DNA of 64,000 nt from Argyresthia goedartella (lineage: Eukaryota; Arthropoda; Insecta; Lepidoptera; Argyresthiidae). A program made the translations under genes and the position numbers. Below the pieces are notes generated by a model. It did not search any database. It was not told the DNA's origin and saw nothing but the letters and a program-made list of their open reading frames with translations. The stretch spans positions 4,572,661-4,636,660 of the forward strand of contig OX463812.1 in assembly GCA_949825045.1 (NCBI GenBank). The letters run 5' to 3'. This document shows, in pieces, positions 9,736 through 20,559 of the stretch (its first letter is position 1; each line of letters begins with the position of its first letter).

Positions 9736-12350
9736 TTTTTTTTTTGTCGAGAGCTTTTCTCGATTTTCCCCTTATGTTGTGAGGTCATTAATTTTTTTAA
9801 AAAAAAATATTTCCAGGTATAGTACTTTCTGAGGTTTAGATTTTTTTATTGTTATTTTTTTTAGAATAGCGAATAAATACTTCCTTATATTGTACTGGGC
9901 TAAAAAATATCGTATTTTCGGAGGGATAGAGTGGTGGGCGGCCGCGGGCCTTACTTCTGTTAGAATTGTTAGTATTTGGCGAAGTTTGAGATGCACTCTC
10001 CTCTTCTATAGATGAAAAGTAGTGGTTAAAATACTCGTAATCAGTTTTGGATAATTGTTTATAGAGTTGTGAATTTTCAGTCGTAAATTTTTATTTTCTT
10101 TCGTTGTTTTTTTATTTGTTCGTTCATTTGTAATACTCCACATAGTTTTTTTACATTACTAGTTTTTTTTATACTGTTTTTATAGTATAGTCTTTTATAT
10201 GTGATAACGGTTTTCTTCAGTAGTTCTTTATATTTCCCATAATAATCGGTAAGTGTTTTATTCTTTGATTTTAGTGTTATTGATTTTAAAAATGGTTTAT
10301 TTTTGAAGGATAGTTTACTATCTGTAGTAATCCAATATTTTCTAAAGTTGTTTTTTATTTTTATTCTTTTAGGTATACATTTATTTCAAGTTTTTATGAG
10401 TATGTCATGAAATTAATTATAATTTTCATTTACAGTATTATTTTCTTTCAGTATGTTATTCCAATAAATTTTACTAATTCCTGTTTTGAATAAGTCTTTA
10501 TTTTTATCATTAAATATTCTCTTCATTCCAAATCATGTCGACTTTCGCGTAATAGTGGGAGTTTTAAAATGTTGACTTGTAGAGAGGTGATTAGTATAGC
10601 CGCAATCTTCTACTGATGTAAATATTGTTTTATCATCAAAGTTTGTGAATATTAAATCTAGGCACGTTGATGATGTTGGAGTAATATCTGAGGGTTCCTT
10701 TGTATGTTGTGTTAGGTTAAATTAATTCTATTAATTTGTTACTTTTAGGACTTCTTGAATGTTTATGTTGAAGTCTCCGCCTAATATGCAAAGCAAATGG
10801 AATGCAATAGAGAATGTTTTCCTCTCTTGCATTCCAGTACAAAGTCGCTTATAAAATATTTTCCTTGAGCAAATAAGTCGCACATGCTACTATCACATAT
10901 TTTGTAGAAAATTCGCTGATATGTTGGATTTCTTCGTTCTCAATTGGGTCGTGGAGTAGGGTCCAGACACCGCCTCCTATTCGTTTTTCTGAACAAAAAG
11001 AAGCTGCGATTTTATAGCCATGATTCCAAGATACATACGGCTTTGTAAGTCGGGTTCTTATCGATAAGGCTTTCCAATATGTGTTGTTTATTATATAGAC
11101 TTTGGAGATTTTGATAAAATACTTTAAAAGCTGTATCGGTATTCTGTGGTTTTTGAAGTTTCTTCGTTCGTTTATATTTGTTCTTCTTAATTTTTCAGCG
11201 TAGATAGTTGGGCTTCTATGTATAGTTGATTATTTCTTATTACCGCGTTTCATCCTTGTTTACGAGCCGTAAGCATTTCTTGTAACATTTTCTTTCGGAA
11301 CGGAAACGCTTACGAAGAAATCGTATGCGTTTCCGTCTAAGAACTGGGTCACCGATAGTCTAGTTTTTCAAGGAAAATAATGGGTGTTTTCCATACTATA
11401 TTTAGTAACTTTTTACTTATTAATTAAATAACCAGTTGTCCGTTATATTTTTTTGTATATTTTCTGACTCTATATGTGTTTTCAATGTAGCCTGTCAGGT
11501 TTTCATGTAAGATTTCCCAAAATAAATTGATAATTCTCTTCTCTACATCATTGTCATGCTCTTTATAGTATTAAGTTCAGCCGTATAGACTGTACTATTA
11601 CAGTCTTCTTTCTAATGAATAACGTGTGCTATTGGTGCCGTGGATATTGATATATGTGGATATGGTGAGTAGTTTAGTTCCTTGTTCAGTTCAGTTATTT
11701 AATTTCTTGTTCCAGGGTTTCATTAATTTTTTCTAGAGTTTCCATTGTTTTATATATTTCGCCTATCTCTCCTTTTCTCAGAGTGTTCTAACAGCATGTC
11801 CATTTCTTATTTAAATTCCTGTTTGATTTCCTGTATTTTTTTTTATTTATTGGTTATTGTATTATATTCTGGAATTTCGAGAAAATGGACTTATTATTTT
11901 CTTTTAATTGTGAAATGAAAAGGAATCAGGTTTCATTTATTTTAAGTTTTTCAATGTTAATTCTGTTTGGTTAAGGGTGTTTAGGGTTCGTCGATGGTTA
12001 TTGTTATTCCTTTAGTAAGCAATTTTACAGAGTTTGTTGATTCATCATGTATTATGGCCGGATTTCTTCGTATTTTTATGTCATTTTGAAATATATTCAG
12101 TTGTTTTTGTGTTTTTTCTAAGTCTGGTGGAACTGTATTGTACTGAATTGTAATGTTTAAATTGCCAAATTTTGGTGACTTAGACAGGCACAGCGGGCAT
12201 GACCATTTCTTATTTCAATCCGTATCCATTGTTTCACAGAACCGTGGTTCTGAAAGTGCATTGTAAGTCATATTTTTGGGTATATTTAGAGCGTATGAGG
12301 AACCGTCTATGAGGGAGTAATTGATTGCATCCTGCACACGTTTTATCCAT
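9736..12350 (-). pseudogene. Old LINE remnant: PHD-type ORF1 and endonuclease, RT lost
   Basis: On the minus strand an ATG at 12350 opens MDKTCAGCNQLLPHRRF; with a frameshift this leads to YDLQC and then WSCPLCLSKSPKFGNLN near 12190. Together these give the C-x-x-C / C / C-x-x-C layout of the PHD-like ORF1 of insect LINEs. Coiled-coil-like Lys/Glu/Leu-rich sequence with many stops follows to about 11250. Endonuclease pieces come next: NPTYKAVCILESWL near 11070, RIGGGVWTLLHDPIENEE near 10980, GGDFNINIQEVLK near 10775. A Lys-rich linker leads to about 9900. The polymerase core is absent. An A-run near 9735-9746 adjoins the younger RT fragment at 8570-9735, so it is unclear whether these are two insertions or one with an internal deletion. 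Confidence 0.65.
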
Positions 12351-14188
12351 CTCGTGGTATTGATGGCAAACACCGAATATGTTCCTTTAGTCGGAATAAA
12401 TAACAATATAAAAAAAACTGTTGTTTATGTCTCGAAATTAGGATCAAAAACAAAAATCAATTTGCCGCCGAAAGCGAATCACTTCATCGTCTGGTATCAA
12501 CTTCCTGCGATGGTGTCGCAAAATTGTACTACACTAGTGAAGCTATTTTATGACCTTGCTGCAATAATAGACGGAGGTGATCGATCGTCGCCATTGGTGG
12601 ACTTTGCACTGACATGTTATATTTATTAATTGTGTTTCTAATTATCACTCTTAGGTAATTGTCCACTGATTTTAATTCCCAGTCCATTGCATGTAATGTT
12701 ATCATATTATTATGCGGCTATACTCGTACATAAACTTTGCACTGTATTATCCTACTCACAACGCACAAGTTTTTGAAATTCTACAATGAGCCATAGTTAT
12801 TAATCTCTTTACATTTTCACCTATGAATATTATTTTTAATACTCAGGTAGAGTAAAGCGGTGAATGATGTGCACTTCATTCGACGAGCCTGCCGATTAAT
12901 CCACTATGCATGTTCAAATTTTTGACCGCTGTGAGCGGTTGATCACATTTTTACTTGTGAATGCACAATCACAAAAACCTTTAACTGAACCCTGCTTTTC
13001 TGCATGTGCATGAGCCTAAGCACCTTGCATTTCCAAGCCACCATTCTGAGCATCACCTGAGAAGCGGGCCCTGCGCACCTTGCCCCGGGCACAAGATGTT
13101 AATCTCCAGTCACACGGGTTTTGTCGACCCCCAACTATTTTTGCACCTCGTGGGATGCCTTCCAAGAATAATATGTTGCAGCCTCTATGGTAGGGGGTAT
13201 ATGGGGGGAGGCGGGCAAGAGGTTCATCAATGTCTTCTCGCCAGCATTTTTAATTCTTCCTGGTTAAAGTTTGAAACAAGAAAAATGTTGGCGAGTTCAA
13301 TCAAGTGGGGATTTCCTTTGAGGACGTTGCACAACTTAATTTTTCCATGCCAGAAAAAGACAGAGATGGTTTCTCATCCACTGATGGCACGCAAGAATAA
13401 AACCATCCCTCGTGGAACCTGCATTGCTCCACATGTGAAGGAATTTTATGGATAACTTATAAAATTCAAAGTCCTGTCTGACTGACTCACTAATTCACTG
13501 ACTTACTAATATATCAACTCACAGCCTAGACCGTTGGTCCTTTAGGACATGAAACTTTGAAGGGGTACCTTATATAGCATGGGGCAGCACTAAGAAGGAA
13601 TTGGGCGAAATTAAGGGTGGGAACTTGACTTATGAAGCTGTAATTTTGCAGAAAGTTAATTAAGTTTAAGTTTATAGAAATGAGATGTCAACTTAGCAAG
13701 GGAATTTTTCAAATTTCCCCCTACTAGAGGGGGATGGAGGTGAACTATGTATAGTCATACTAAAACTACTTTACCTATGAAGCTGTCATTTGGCAAGAAC
13801 CTAGTTTATAGATCTGATACGTCAGTTCACTAAAGTTTTCATCGAAATTTCCCCTTACAAGGGGGTTAACCCAGTTAGTGCAATAATTTTGCAGTTTTTC
13901 GAGCATCACGGGAGTGATTAGCATAGGGGTTTTAGGGTTGCAAACTTGGGTATAAATTACTCTCAGTCGTAGTTACAACTTATTTTAAAATCGTGGATCC
14001 GATGGATTATTTGTACTACAAGTACTATTTCGACATGTTTATATATTATGTAATAATAGATTTATCCCTGAAAGTTACTGACGGACCGACACATGATATC
14101 TATAAATAGGTTAAATCCAGCTTCAATAGGATTACTCATAAATACTAATAAATTTTAAATTTAAAAAAGTATGAGTACAGAATATTAC
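12351..14188. other. Intronic sequence; repeat from about 13460
   Basis: This lies between the old LINE and the first visible SLC17 exon. An open frame at 13006-13455 has no recognisable domain. From about 13460 (GACTGACTCACTAATTCACT, then AGACCGTTGGTCC) to about 14110 the sequence has the look of a dispersed lepidopteran repeat with degenerate tandem parts; that is a judgement from memory of such repeats. Confidence 0.4.
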
Positions 14189-14448
14189 CTGAAATACGGA
14201 CCAACTTTTTTCTTCCACAGTTACATTTTCACATGATAGTTCAGTATCATTCCAATTCCGTCCATTGAGGTCTTTAATTACTGTCAAGTTGCAGGAGTGT
14301 TTGGATGGTTTTGACATATCTGTCATAGCCACTATGCTGACACTCAGTTGAGCTCTCATGCCATATACGACTGCTAGGCTTAAGAAGAGCATTAGGGCTT
14401 GGGAGTGCCGTGCGCCGAAACCTTTTGGAGGCTCTGCTTTTAGTCTCA
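14189..14448 (-). CDS. SLC17-type anion/phosphate cotransporter, first visible exon
   Basis: The exon is bounded by acceptor ATTATTTTAG and donor CAG|GTAATA on the minus strand. It carries two bases plus 86 open codons. It begins RLKAEPPKGFGARHSQ, then TM1 with VVYGMRAQLSVSIVAMTD, the SLC17 signature region (usually R-V-N-L-S-V-A-I-V-A-M). An extracellular loop follows with three N-glycosylation sequons (NLT, NDT, NVT), as usual in this family. It ends SWSVFQ in phase 0 and joins TYNWSK at 3845. The first two bases (TG) need one base from an upstream exon, possibly a split start codon; that exon was not found. The gene is most like insect inorganic-phosphate cotransporters, but substrate cannot be told. 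Confidence 0.9.
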
Positions 14449-15365
14449 CTAAAATAATTGAATAATTATGTAGTTTGTGGATTGCAACAGCAGTTTCCAA
14501 ATTCAAATTCAGTACTTGGATTTTATTGCCACAAATAGGAGGAGGCCTATAGTAATGGGCCGAAACAAGCTGCTGATGGCACAATTACTACAGATTGTGC
14601 TACTTTGAGCAAATAATAAGGTGATCTATTTTGTTAAGTACTCCTGCTATATTTTGATTGAATATTGTTAATTTTGCGTTACCAGCCTATGTCACAATAA
14701 GGGATTCTTGCGGCTCTTAAACATAAAAGTAAGTTTAATGAAATCTAACGGGTGGCAAGCAAATATTTATAACAAACTCCTTACATACCCTTTTCAAGTA
14801 GAACTGTTTCTTGTTGCAAAACGGCTGCATAAGAGCCATGACGACTTCTAGTCATTTTGTATTTTATCTCCAAAAAGTGGCTGTTTGTGAAGCTTTCATT
14901 CAAAGAACTGTGCGAAAATAGTTATTGTACAAAATTTTCCTATCGCGCGAGTATGGTATAAATATTGGATGTAGGATTTGTGATATAAATATACCAAGGT
15001 ATTGCGAGAGACATGTTGTCAGTCGGTAAATATAACAATCTTGAGGTTGACGCAGAAATGCTACTGTTTTTATCGTGTTTGATTACGCAACTACAAATTA
15101 TTCGTCAGTAAACAACCAGATTTAACGCATTTCTTGCAGTTTGACCCTGGTTCGACTGCCTCTGACACCATCTGAAGCACGAAAGGGCATCATAACTCGC
15201 CTTCCATTCTGAATTAGAACTTTTGATACTCGAACCAGGTGGTCCTATTGTCTGTGGTGTCATATTATTTATGGTTTGATAGATATTAATAAATTCCTTT
15301 TGGCAATGGGAACGAAGTCCCTATACGAAAATACTTGCATATTTTTGTGGAATACCGACAATCAT
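14449..15365. other. Region upstream of the first visible SLC17 exon
   Basis: This should contain an intron and possibly the 5' exon of the transporter on the minus strand. No ATG-bearing exon with a good donor could be picked out. No repeat was recognised. Confidence 0.4.
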
Positions 15366-15619
15366 AACGCCTTTTCCCATGCGGGGTGGCAGAGGCACAA
15401 TTGTGCCCACTTTTCGCCGGTTATTCGATACTCCATTTTGCCCATCGCCTCAGATATGGAGTAATATGAAGGTTTCCTCACGATGTTTTCCATCACCGTT
15501 AGAACGTCCGTATAAAGTACTTAAGACAAATTAATTATCTCATTGGTATATGGTCAGGAATCGAACCTGCATCTCCTGTGTGAGAAGCAAGCGTGAAAAC
15601 CATTGAACCACGGGGCTCG
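15366..15619 (-). mobile_element. tRNA-derived SINE
   Basis: Read on the minus strand it starts at GGGGCTC-like head sequence near 15619. An A box (TGGTTCAATGG, 15600-15610) is followed by a B box (GGTTCGATTCC, 15557-15567), the internal RNA polymerase III promoter pair. The body contains AACATCGTGAGGAAACC, the core shared by many lepidopteran SINEs, and ends in GTGCCTCTGCCACCCCG. Related pieces are at 18585-18794, 27250-27350, 41075-41155, 45745-45810, 56339-56380 and 58600-58660. Confidence 0.8.
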
Positions 15620-15924
15620 TTTTTGCCTACTAACGTAATATTTTTAAATCCAACATAAACACAGACCACACAAAGCTCCTACCAGTACATTAGCTTGCAA
15701 TATTTTCCAGTACTCATCATCGCAGAGTGTTATTGAAACCGCGTATATTTCAGAAGTGGTGCTTCAATATTATGCTGCATCAATATGTTCAGTGCATTGC
15801 TAGTTTTACCTTTTCGCCTTTGTACCGTTCTTGCTTCATGCACCTTATGGGGGGCGTAAACTGCAATAGCGTATCTGAAATTCAGTTTGGTGAAACTAGC
15901 TCGGTTTTGTGAGGCACTTTGGCG

Positions 15925-16600
15925 TTTTTATGGTTCCGTAGAGAAACAAGGAACACTTATAGATTCGTCAAGACTGTCTGTCCGTCTGTCTGTCACAGCA
16001 GCTTTATTCCGAAACTATTATGACCACAAAGTTGAAACTTGATATGTAGATGTATTATGTAAACCGCTTTACGATTTTTATACAAAAATTTAAAAATAAA
16101 AAATTAAGAGAGCTCCCATAAATGGAACTGAAGCCAAATAAAATAAATTTATCAAACCTATATGTGAAGGGTGTCTATAGATAGGCATTAAAAAATCTCG
16201 TCAGGATTTTTGAAACAATTTTTCCTCAAAGTAAATCGTTAAAGGGACAGACCCTTCCAAACGAGAAAAAATTGTCCCCCCCCCTCTAACTTTTGAAGTA
16301 AATAAAAAAAATATATGTTGTGTTAATATCTCAACAAAAATTGGTTTGAACAAAATTTTATAAGCAGTTTTTAAGATATAACACATTTATTAAAAACCAC
16401 AAATATAACTTTGTCATTCATAGAAACACTATAAAAAAGTAATTATTTGCTGGTGAAGAATGACAGTGATATATTGGCTAGATGTATCAGAAGTATGTGA
16501 AGTGAGTACCATCCTTTTTTTTTTTGGCGGAATATACCACATTTATAACGGAACCCTAAATGTGTGAAGTGCGACACGCACTTGGCCGTTTTTTCATATT
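15925..16600. repeat. Dispersed repeat bounded by GGTTCCGT and ACGGAACCC
   Basis: It begins TATGGTTCCGTAGAG and has a (CTGT/CCGT)n patch near 15985. It ends ACGGAACCCTAAATGTGTGA and GACACGCACTTGG. The short complementary ends suggest a non-autonomous DNA element. The interior has no coding content. Confidence 0.5.
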
Positions 16601-17225
16601 ACATCAGCTGGAAATACCAATATATCTAACGCTGGTTTTTGGATTCATTTCAACAACAGTTGCCATTCTATCTTAAGGCTGGACTCAAAAAACTGATTAT
16701 TCGAGCTATGTCATTTGTTTAATATTAAAACTGCTGTTAATCTCTGACTTATGTCAATTATTCACTCCATAGATACGATTACACTTCGAAGGCATTTTTT
16801 CTGAGTAATTGGAGTATCAAAAACAAACAGATTGGATGCTAATTCTACCGAAATAAACATTTCAAGGGAACCATCGTATGCGTCTACTTAACAACTAACA
16901 AAATGCCAGTCATGGCAAACACATTTCAAGAAGTAGAAGAGCTAGAAAGTTTGTGTATAAGACAGGTAATGTGCAATAATTCACTCAGTTATAGTAGTTT
17001 ATGTGACTGCTACATAATGGAGGGCATTAAAACTCGAGAGTGGGGTTATGAAACGATCCGAAGGCGGGTTTCATAATAATATCAATCGAGAGTTTTAATG
17101 CCTAATTATGTATAGTTACATACACTAGTTTATCTACACACATATCATAAGCTCTCTTTGATGTGTTCAGGAACCGCATGTTTGACCGGCATTGTGGCTC
17201 TACAGTTGTTTAGCTTGTTCTGTAG

Positions 17226-17356
17226 TACCAACTTCACAGACAAACTAGGGGCGGCACGCGGGCGGGCGTCGGCGTTCGAAATTTGAATGTCATTACCAAC
17301 TTCACAGACAAACTAGGGGTGGCACGCTGGCGGGCGTCGGCGTTCGAAATTTGAAT
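17226..17356. repeat. Tandem duplication, about 67 bp unit
   Basis: Two units beginning ACCAACTTCACAGACAAACT and ending CGTTCGAAATTTGAATGT lie head to tail with two or three differences. The copy at 40001-40460 carries one unit, so the duplication is specific to this insertion. Confidence 0.85.
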
Positions 17357-17359
17357 GTA

Positions 17360-17397
17360 GAAAAATTACACATTACGGTCATAATGTGTAATTTTTC
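17360..17397. repeat. Perfect hairpin in MITE family A
   Basis: Arms 17360-17375 (GAAAAATTACACATTA) and 17382-17397 pair perfectly around CGGTCA. The same hairpin with paired changes occurs at 40318-40355. Confidence 0.9.
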
Positions 17398-17829
17398 AGA
17401 GAAGAAATGAGTTTTTACCAAGTAGTTTAACTTTATGCAGATCGTAACGTGCGGTTTTTGTACGCAGTAAAGAGGGTTTATGATACGTGTGTAGATAAAA
17501 AACTTAAAATAAACCGATTTCAAGTCCTTTTTATTCCTCCCTGGTTGAGATGCGGATGTCGTCAAAATACACGAAAACATGGCTACAAAATGTGTCTCTC
17601 TGACAGTCAAGACAGAATTTACGGTACTTATAGACCGAAATCATCTTATGACAATGACCTTAAATACCACTGATAAGTCAAAGGAAAGCAATACTACGCA
17701 ATTTCGTTTACCTGGATGACATCATAATTCTAGTCTTTTTGCTTTAGAAACCAAACTATTGGACCGATTTCTATATTTTTTTTAAATGGGACCAAACTAG
17801 AAATCTGTTCAAAAATAGTATTTCGAGGT

Positions 17830-18262
17830 AACAAACAAAAAAAACCGGTCAAGTGTGAGTCTAAATCGCGCACGAAGGGTTCCGTACCACCGTTCAATGG
17901 AACCGATGGTGTGAAGTGAATAGTTTGGATTTTACACAGCAAAATATTGTTTACAAAGTTATTGGTGCGGTTACTTTCACACTCCATGTACGTAACCAGG
18001 TGGATCCATAAGTTTGTATGTGGTATTGAAAGAATTGTTGTATGGGAGCCCCCTTAAATATTTCTTTTATCCTGTTTTTTAGTATTTGTTGTTATAGCGG
18101 CAACATAAATACATAATCTGTGAAAATTTCAACTCTCTAGCTAGCTAGGTTCTTGAGATACAGCCTGGTGACAGACGGACGGACGGACGGACGGACGGAC
18201 GGACGGACAGCGGAGTCTTAGTAATAGGGTCCCGTTTGGAACCCTTCGGGTACGGAACCCTA
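17830..18262 (+). mobile_element. Repeat family B, full copy with (CGGA)n
   Basis: It runs from GTCAAGTGTGAGTCTAAATC and AGGGTTCCGTACC to GGTACGGAACCCT, so the boundaries are 13 bp inverted repeats. The interior holds ACAAAGTTATTGGTGCGG, GTATGGGAGCCCCCTTA, TATAGCGGCAACA, a (CGGA)n run at 18173-18207 and TTAGTAATAGGGTCCCGTTT. Partial or related copies are at 31370-31560, 41455-41700, 43395-43575, 45840-46110 and 57648-57814. No coding content. Confidence 0.75.
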
Positions 18263-18584
18263 ACAACAATCCAATTGAGAACCCCCTCCTTTTTTGAAGT
18301 CATCAATTAAATATCAATAAATTATCTTATCTTATCTTGTTCGCAATTGAATTCATTTTAAAATAATACGTACTAATATAATTATTGAGGAGATCTTTTG
18401 AACCGCTTGAATATAAGATATTTGTGAGTAGGGTTGTTAGAGAGCCAAAGTCGAAGTCTAAGTTAATTTATTTATTTATTGCAAAGTTTATTTACAAGTG
18501 ACCAATTAGCGATGGTTTTTGAAGTTTTTTTTTAAGATTTGATTTTTTTTGAATACGGGGTTGTGCTTACTTTGAGCCAGTTAT

Positions 18585-18794
18585 TCAAAACTCAATTTTG
18601 CGTGACAGGGGGCTAGCCCATAGCCACAGCTATAAAGTAATGAAGGTTTCCTCACGATGTTTTTCCATCCCCGTTAGAACGTCCGTATAATGTACTTAAG
18701 ATAAATTAATTTTCTCATTGGTATAGGGTTGGAAATTGAACCTGCATCTCCCGTGTGAGAAGCAAGCGTGAAACCCATTAGACGACGGAGCTTT
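18585..18794 (-). mobile_element. tRNA-derived SINE, second copy
   Basis: Same family and orientation as 15366-15619: the SINE core around GGTTTCCTCACGATG, the stretch CGTTAGAACGTCCGTATAA and the degraded B box (GGTTCAATTTCC on the minus strand near 18735) are all present. The A-box end is at about 18780. More diverged than the first copy. Confidence 0.75.
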
Positions 18795-18825
18795 CATATC
18801 CTTAGTTATAGTATATTAACTTCAT

Positions 18826-19500
18826 TTTTTGCCTCTTCTCTACATTGGACCAATGTAGGAGAGAAAGAGGGAAAATTTATCATAGATTGAGTTTAATATG
18901 TCTTTAAAAATTGGCTAATATTTGTATTATTATAAATAATATGCAGGAACAAATAATTATACAATTATTAACAGAAAGTACTGTGTTGAGTAAGATTATC
19001 TCCAAACAGTCTTTTTGTTTAAGTAATCTTGTACATTGTAATATCCCTTTTAGGACAATGTAATTTTAACATGGTTTTTAAATTGCTCAATTGGTAACTT
19101 TCAAAATCTCCAGAGGTATATTGTTGTAGGAGTACTGTTTTGAGTTAGATTATCTCCAAACAGTCTTTTCATTTAAGTAATCTTGAACATTGAAATATCC
19201 CTTTTTAGACTATGTAATTTCAACATGGTTTTTAAATCGCTTAATTGGTAACTTTCAAAATCTCCAGAGTTATCCTGTTGTAGGAGACAATGCACTGATA
19301 AATTAAAGAATTGCTAACTTTCAAGAATCTAAACCGGGGTGCAACAAGTCTTTAATTATTTTTAAGGTTAACATTACGACTATTGCAAAATTTGAAAAAA
19401 GTTGTAAGTTTTTTGCGTACATACATTATATTTCCGAAAATAAATTGACTAGCTTCAGTTAGCATGTAAATTTGACTGTCATGATTTAATACTGTTTTGA
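18826..19500 (-). mobile_element. LINE 3' fragment (TTTGAN-tail family) with internal duplication
   Basis: The sequence from GCCTCTTCTCTACATTGGAC onward matches the 3' part of the copy at 27865-29403 in order and strand, covering the 3' untranslated region and C-terminal RT codons. A segment of about 154 bp occurs twice in tandem (18977-19128 and 19131-19283). No intact frame remains. Confidence 0.75.
18977..19283. repeat. Tandem duplication, about 154 bp unit, within a LINE fragment
   Basis: Both units contain ATTATCTCCAAACAGTCTTT, TTTAAGTAATCTTG and AACTTTCAAAATCTCCAGAG. They differ at about one base in ten, so the duplication is old. Confidence 0.8.
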
Positions 19501-20559
19501 TAAATAAATAGATAAATGAATATGTAAAATACTCAAATAATTGTATTAAATATTTGTAAATCTTTACTATATCATTTTTAACTGTAAAGTAGAAATTATT
19601 ATCAAGATATATTAGTTTGCTGCAGTCCCAGTTTGAATCCCATGCGTGCTAGAAGGTAGTTCACAGATATCGTGCAAAGCAACCGTAAATATTTCAGCAC
19701 TACATTATCATATAATAAGTTATTGAATTTTATGTGAACACCAAACCTTAATCTCTTAACTTAACCGTTTTGTTATGCAACACGCAGGGCTACTTGGAAA
19801 AACGATCTCATCTAACACCGTTAAGTTTTATTTGTATGACCTAAACATAGTGTCTATCTACAGAATGTAACAGAAATATGTAGTCAAATGTTAAGGTGTT
19901 GTTAGACTGTTGTTAAACTGATTTGATTAGAGCAAAAAACCTATCCATACATTTAGAATGCACTTTCAGCTGTAAGGAGTAGTGAAAAATAAAGTTGATC
20001 TGATTATAATTTGGAAAAGTCGAAAAATTATCCTGGAATCCTGAGGTTCTTGCAATAAGCCAGTTCTTCCACTGACCATCTACTACCGTCTTTCTTGTAT
20101 GCCGTCTTTAGTCCGAGCGAGAGTAAAAGAGAAAGAGGCGTGTTATGGTGTAAAGGTAGATTTTCGATAATTTCGATTTTCGATGTTCTGTAAAATTGTG
20201 GTAAAAATCAAAATTCAATAAGTCTAAGTCCTTAAAAATTTGTTTCTGGAACGCGGGTTCCTTAGGTACTGGGCATGATAATTTTAAAGTTACAGTAGAG
20301 CAACGAGCTCCTGATTTAATTGCCATCACGAGTCGTGGTTGCGTGCGACATGGTCACGTAGGTTACGCTCCCGACATTAGCCGGCAATAGACTGCGACAT
20401 ATCGCACTCCCACGCAGCGGTAGACCGGCGCGGAGTGATGGGGTGGGCTTCTATGTTAAGGTAGGTATAAATGTCAGGTAACACCCTCACCCAGAGTCTA
20501 CTGCTAGCGTAGAACAGATGTGGTTATCCACGAATATAAACAATCTTAAATTATTGTAG
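19501..20559. other. Stretch with no gene recognised
   Basis: AT-rich to about 20330, then a GC-richer patch at 20330-20480. No coding signal, and no repeat could be named. Confidence 0.4.

Larger units (their letters stand above)
16991..17498 (+). mobile_element. MITE family A copy
   Basis: It starts with ATAGTAGTTTATGTGACTGC, the terminal repeat seen at both ends of the full copy at 56435-56825. An internal inverted pair around ACTCGAGAG follows, then a 67 bp tandem duplication (17226-17356) and a perfect hairpin (17360-17397). It ends near GTGTGTAGATAAA. Other copies are at 34186-34262 and 40001-40460. Confidence 0.75.

Noticed and set aside
12321..12629. 102-codon plus-strand frame
   Set aside because: Overlaps in antisense the start of the old PHD-type LINE ORF1 (ATG at 12350 on the minus strand).
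13006..13455. 149-codon plus-strand open frame
   Set aside because: No domain, Cys/His/Pro-rich low coding quality, inside a large intron and antisense to the gene; treated as chance.
15557..15610. A and B boxes suggesting a tRNA gene
   Set aside because: No cloverleaf or anticodon arm; the sequence continues into a SINE body with the lepidopteran core. The same applies at 38813-38867 and 61482-61548.
18173..18207. (CGGA)n and other short tandem repeats considered as a CRISPR-like array
   Set aside because: No spacers; it is a microsatellite inside a dispersed repeat in eukaryotic DNA.
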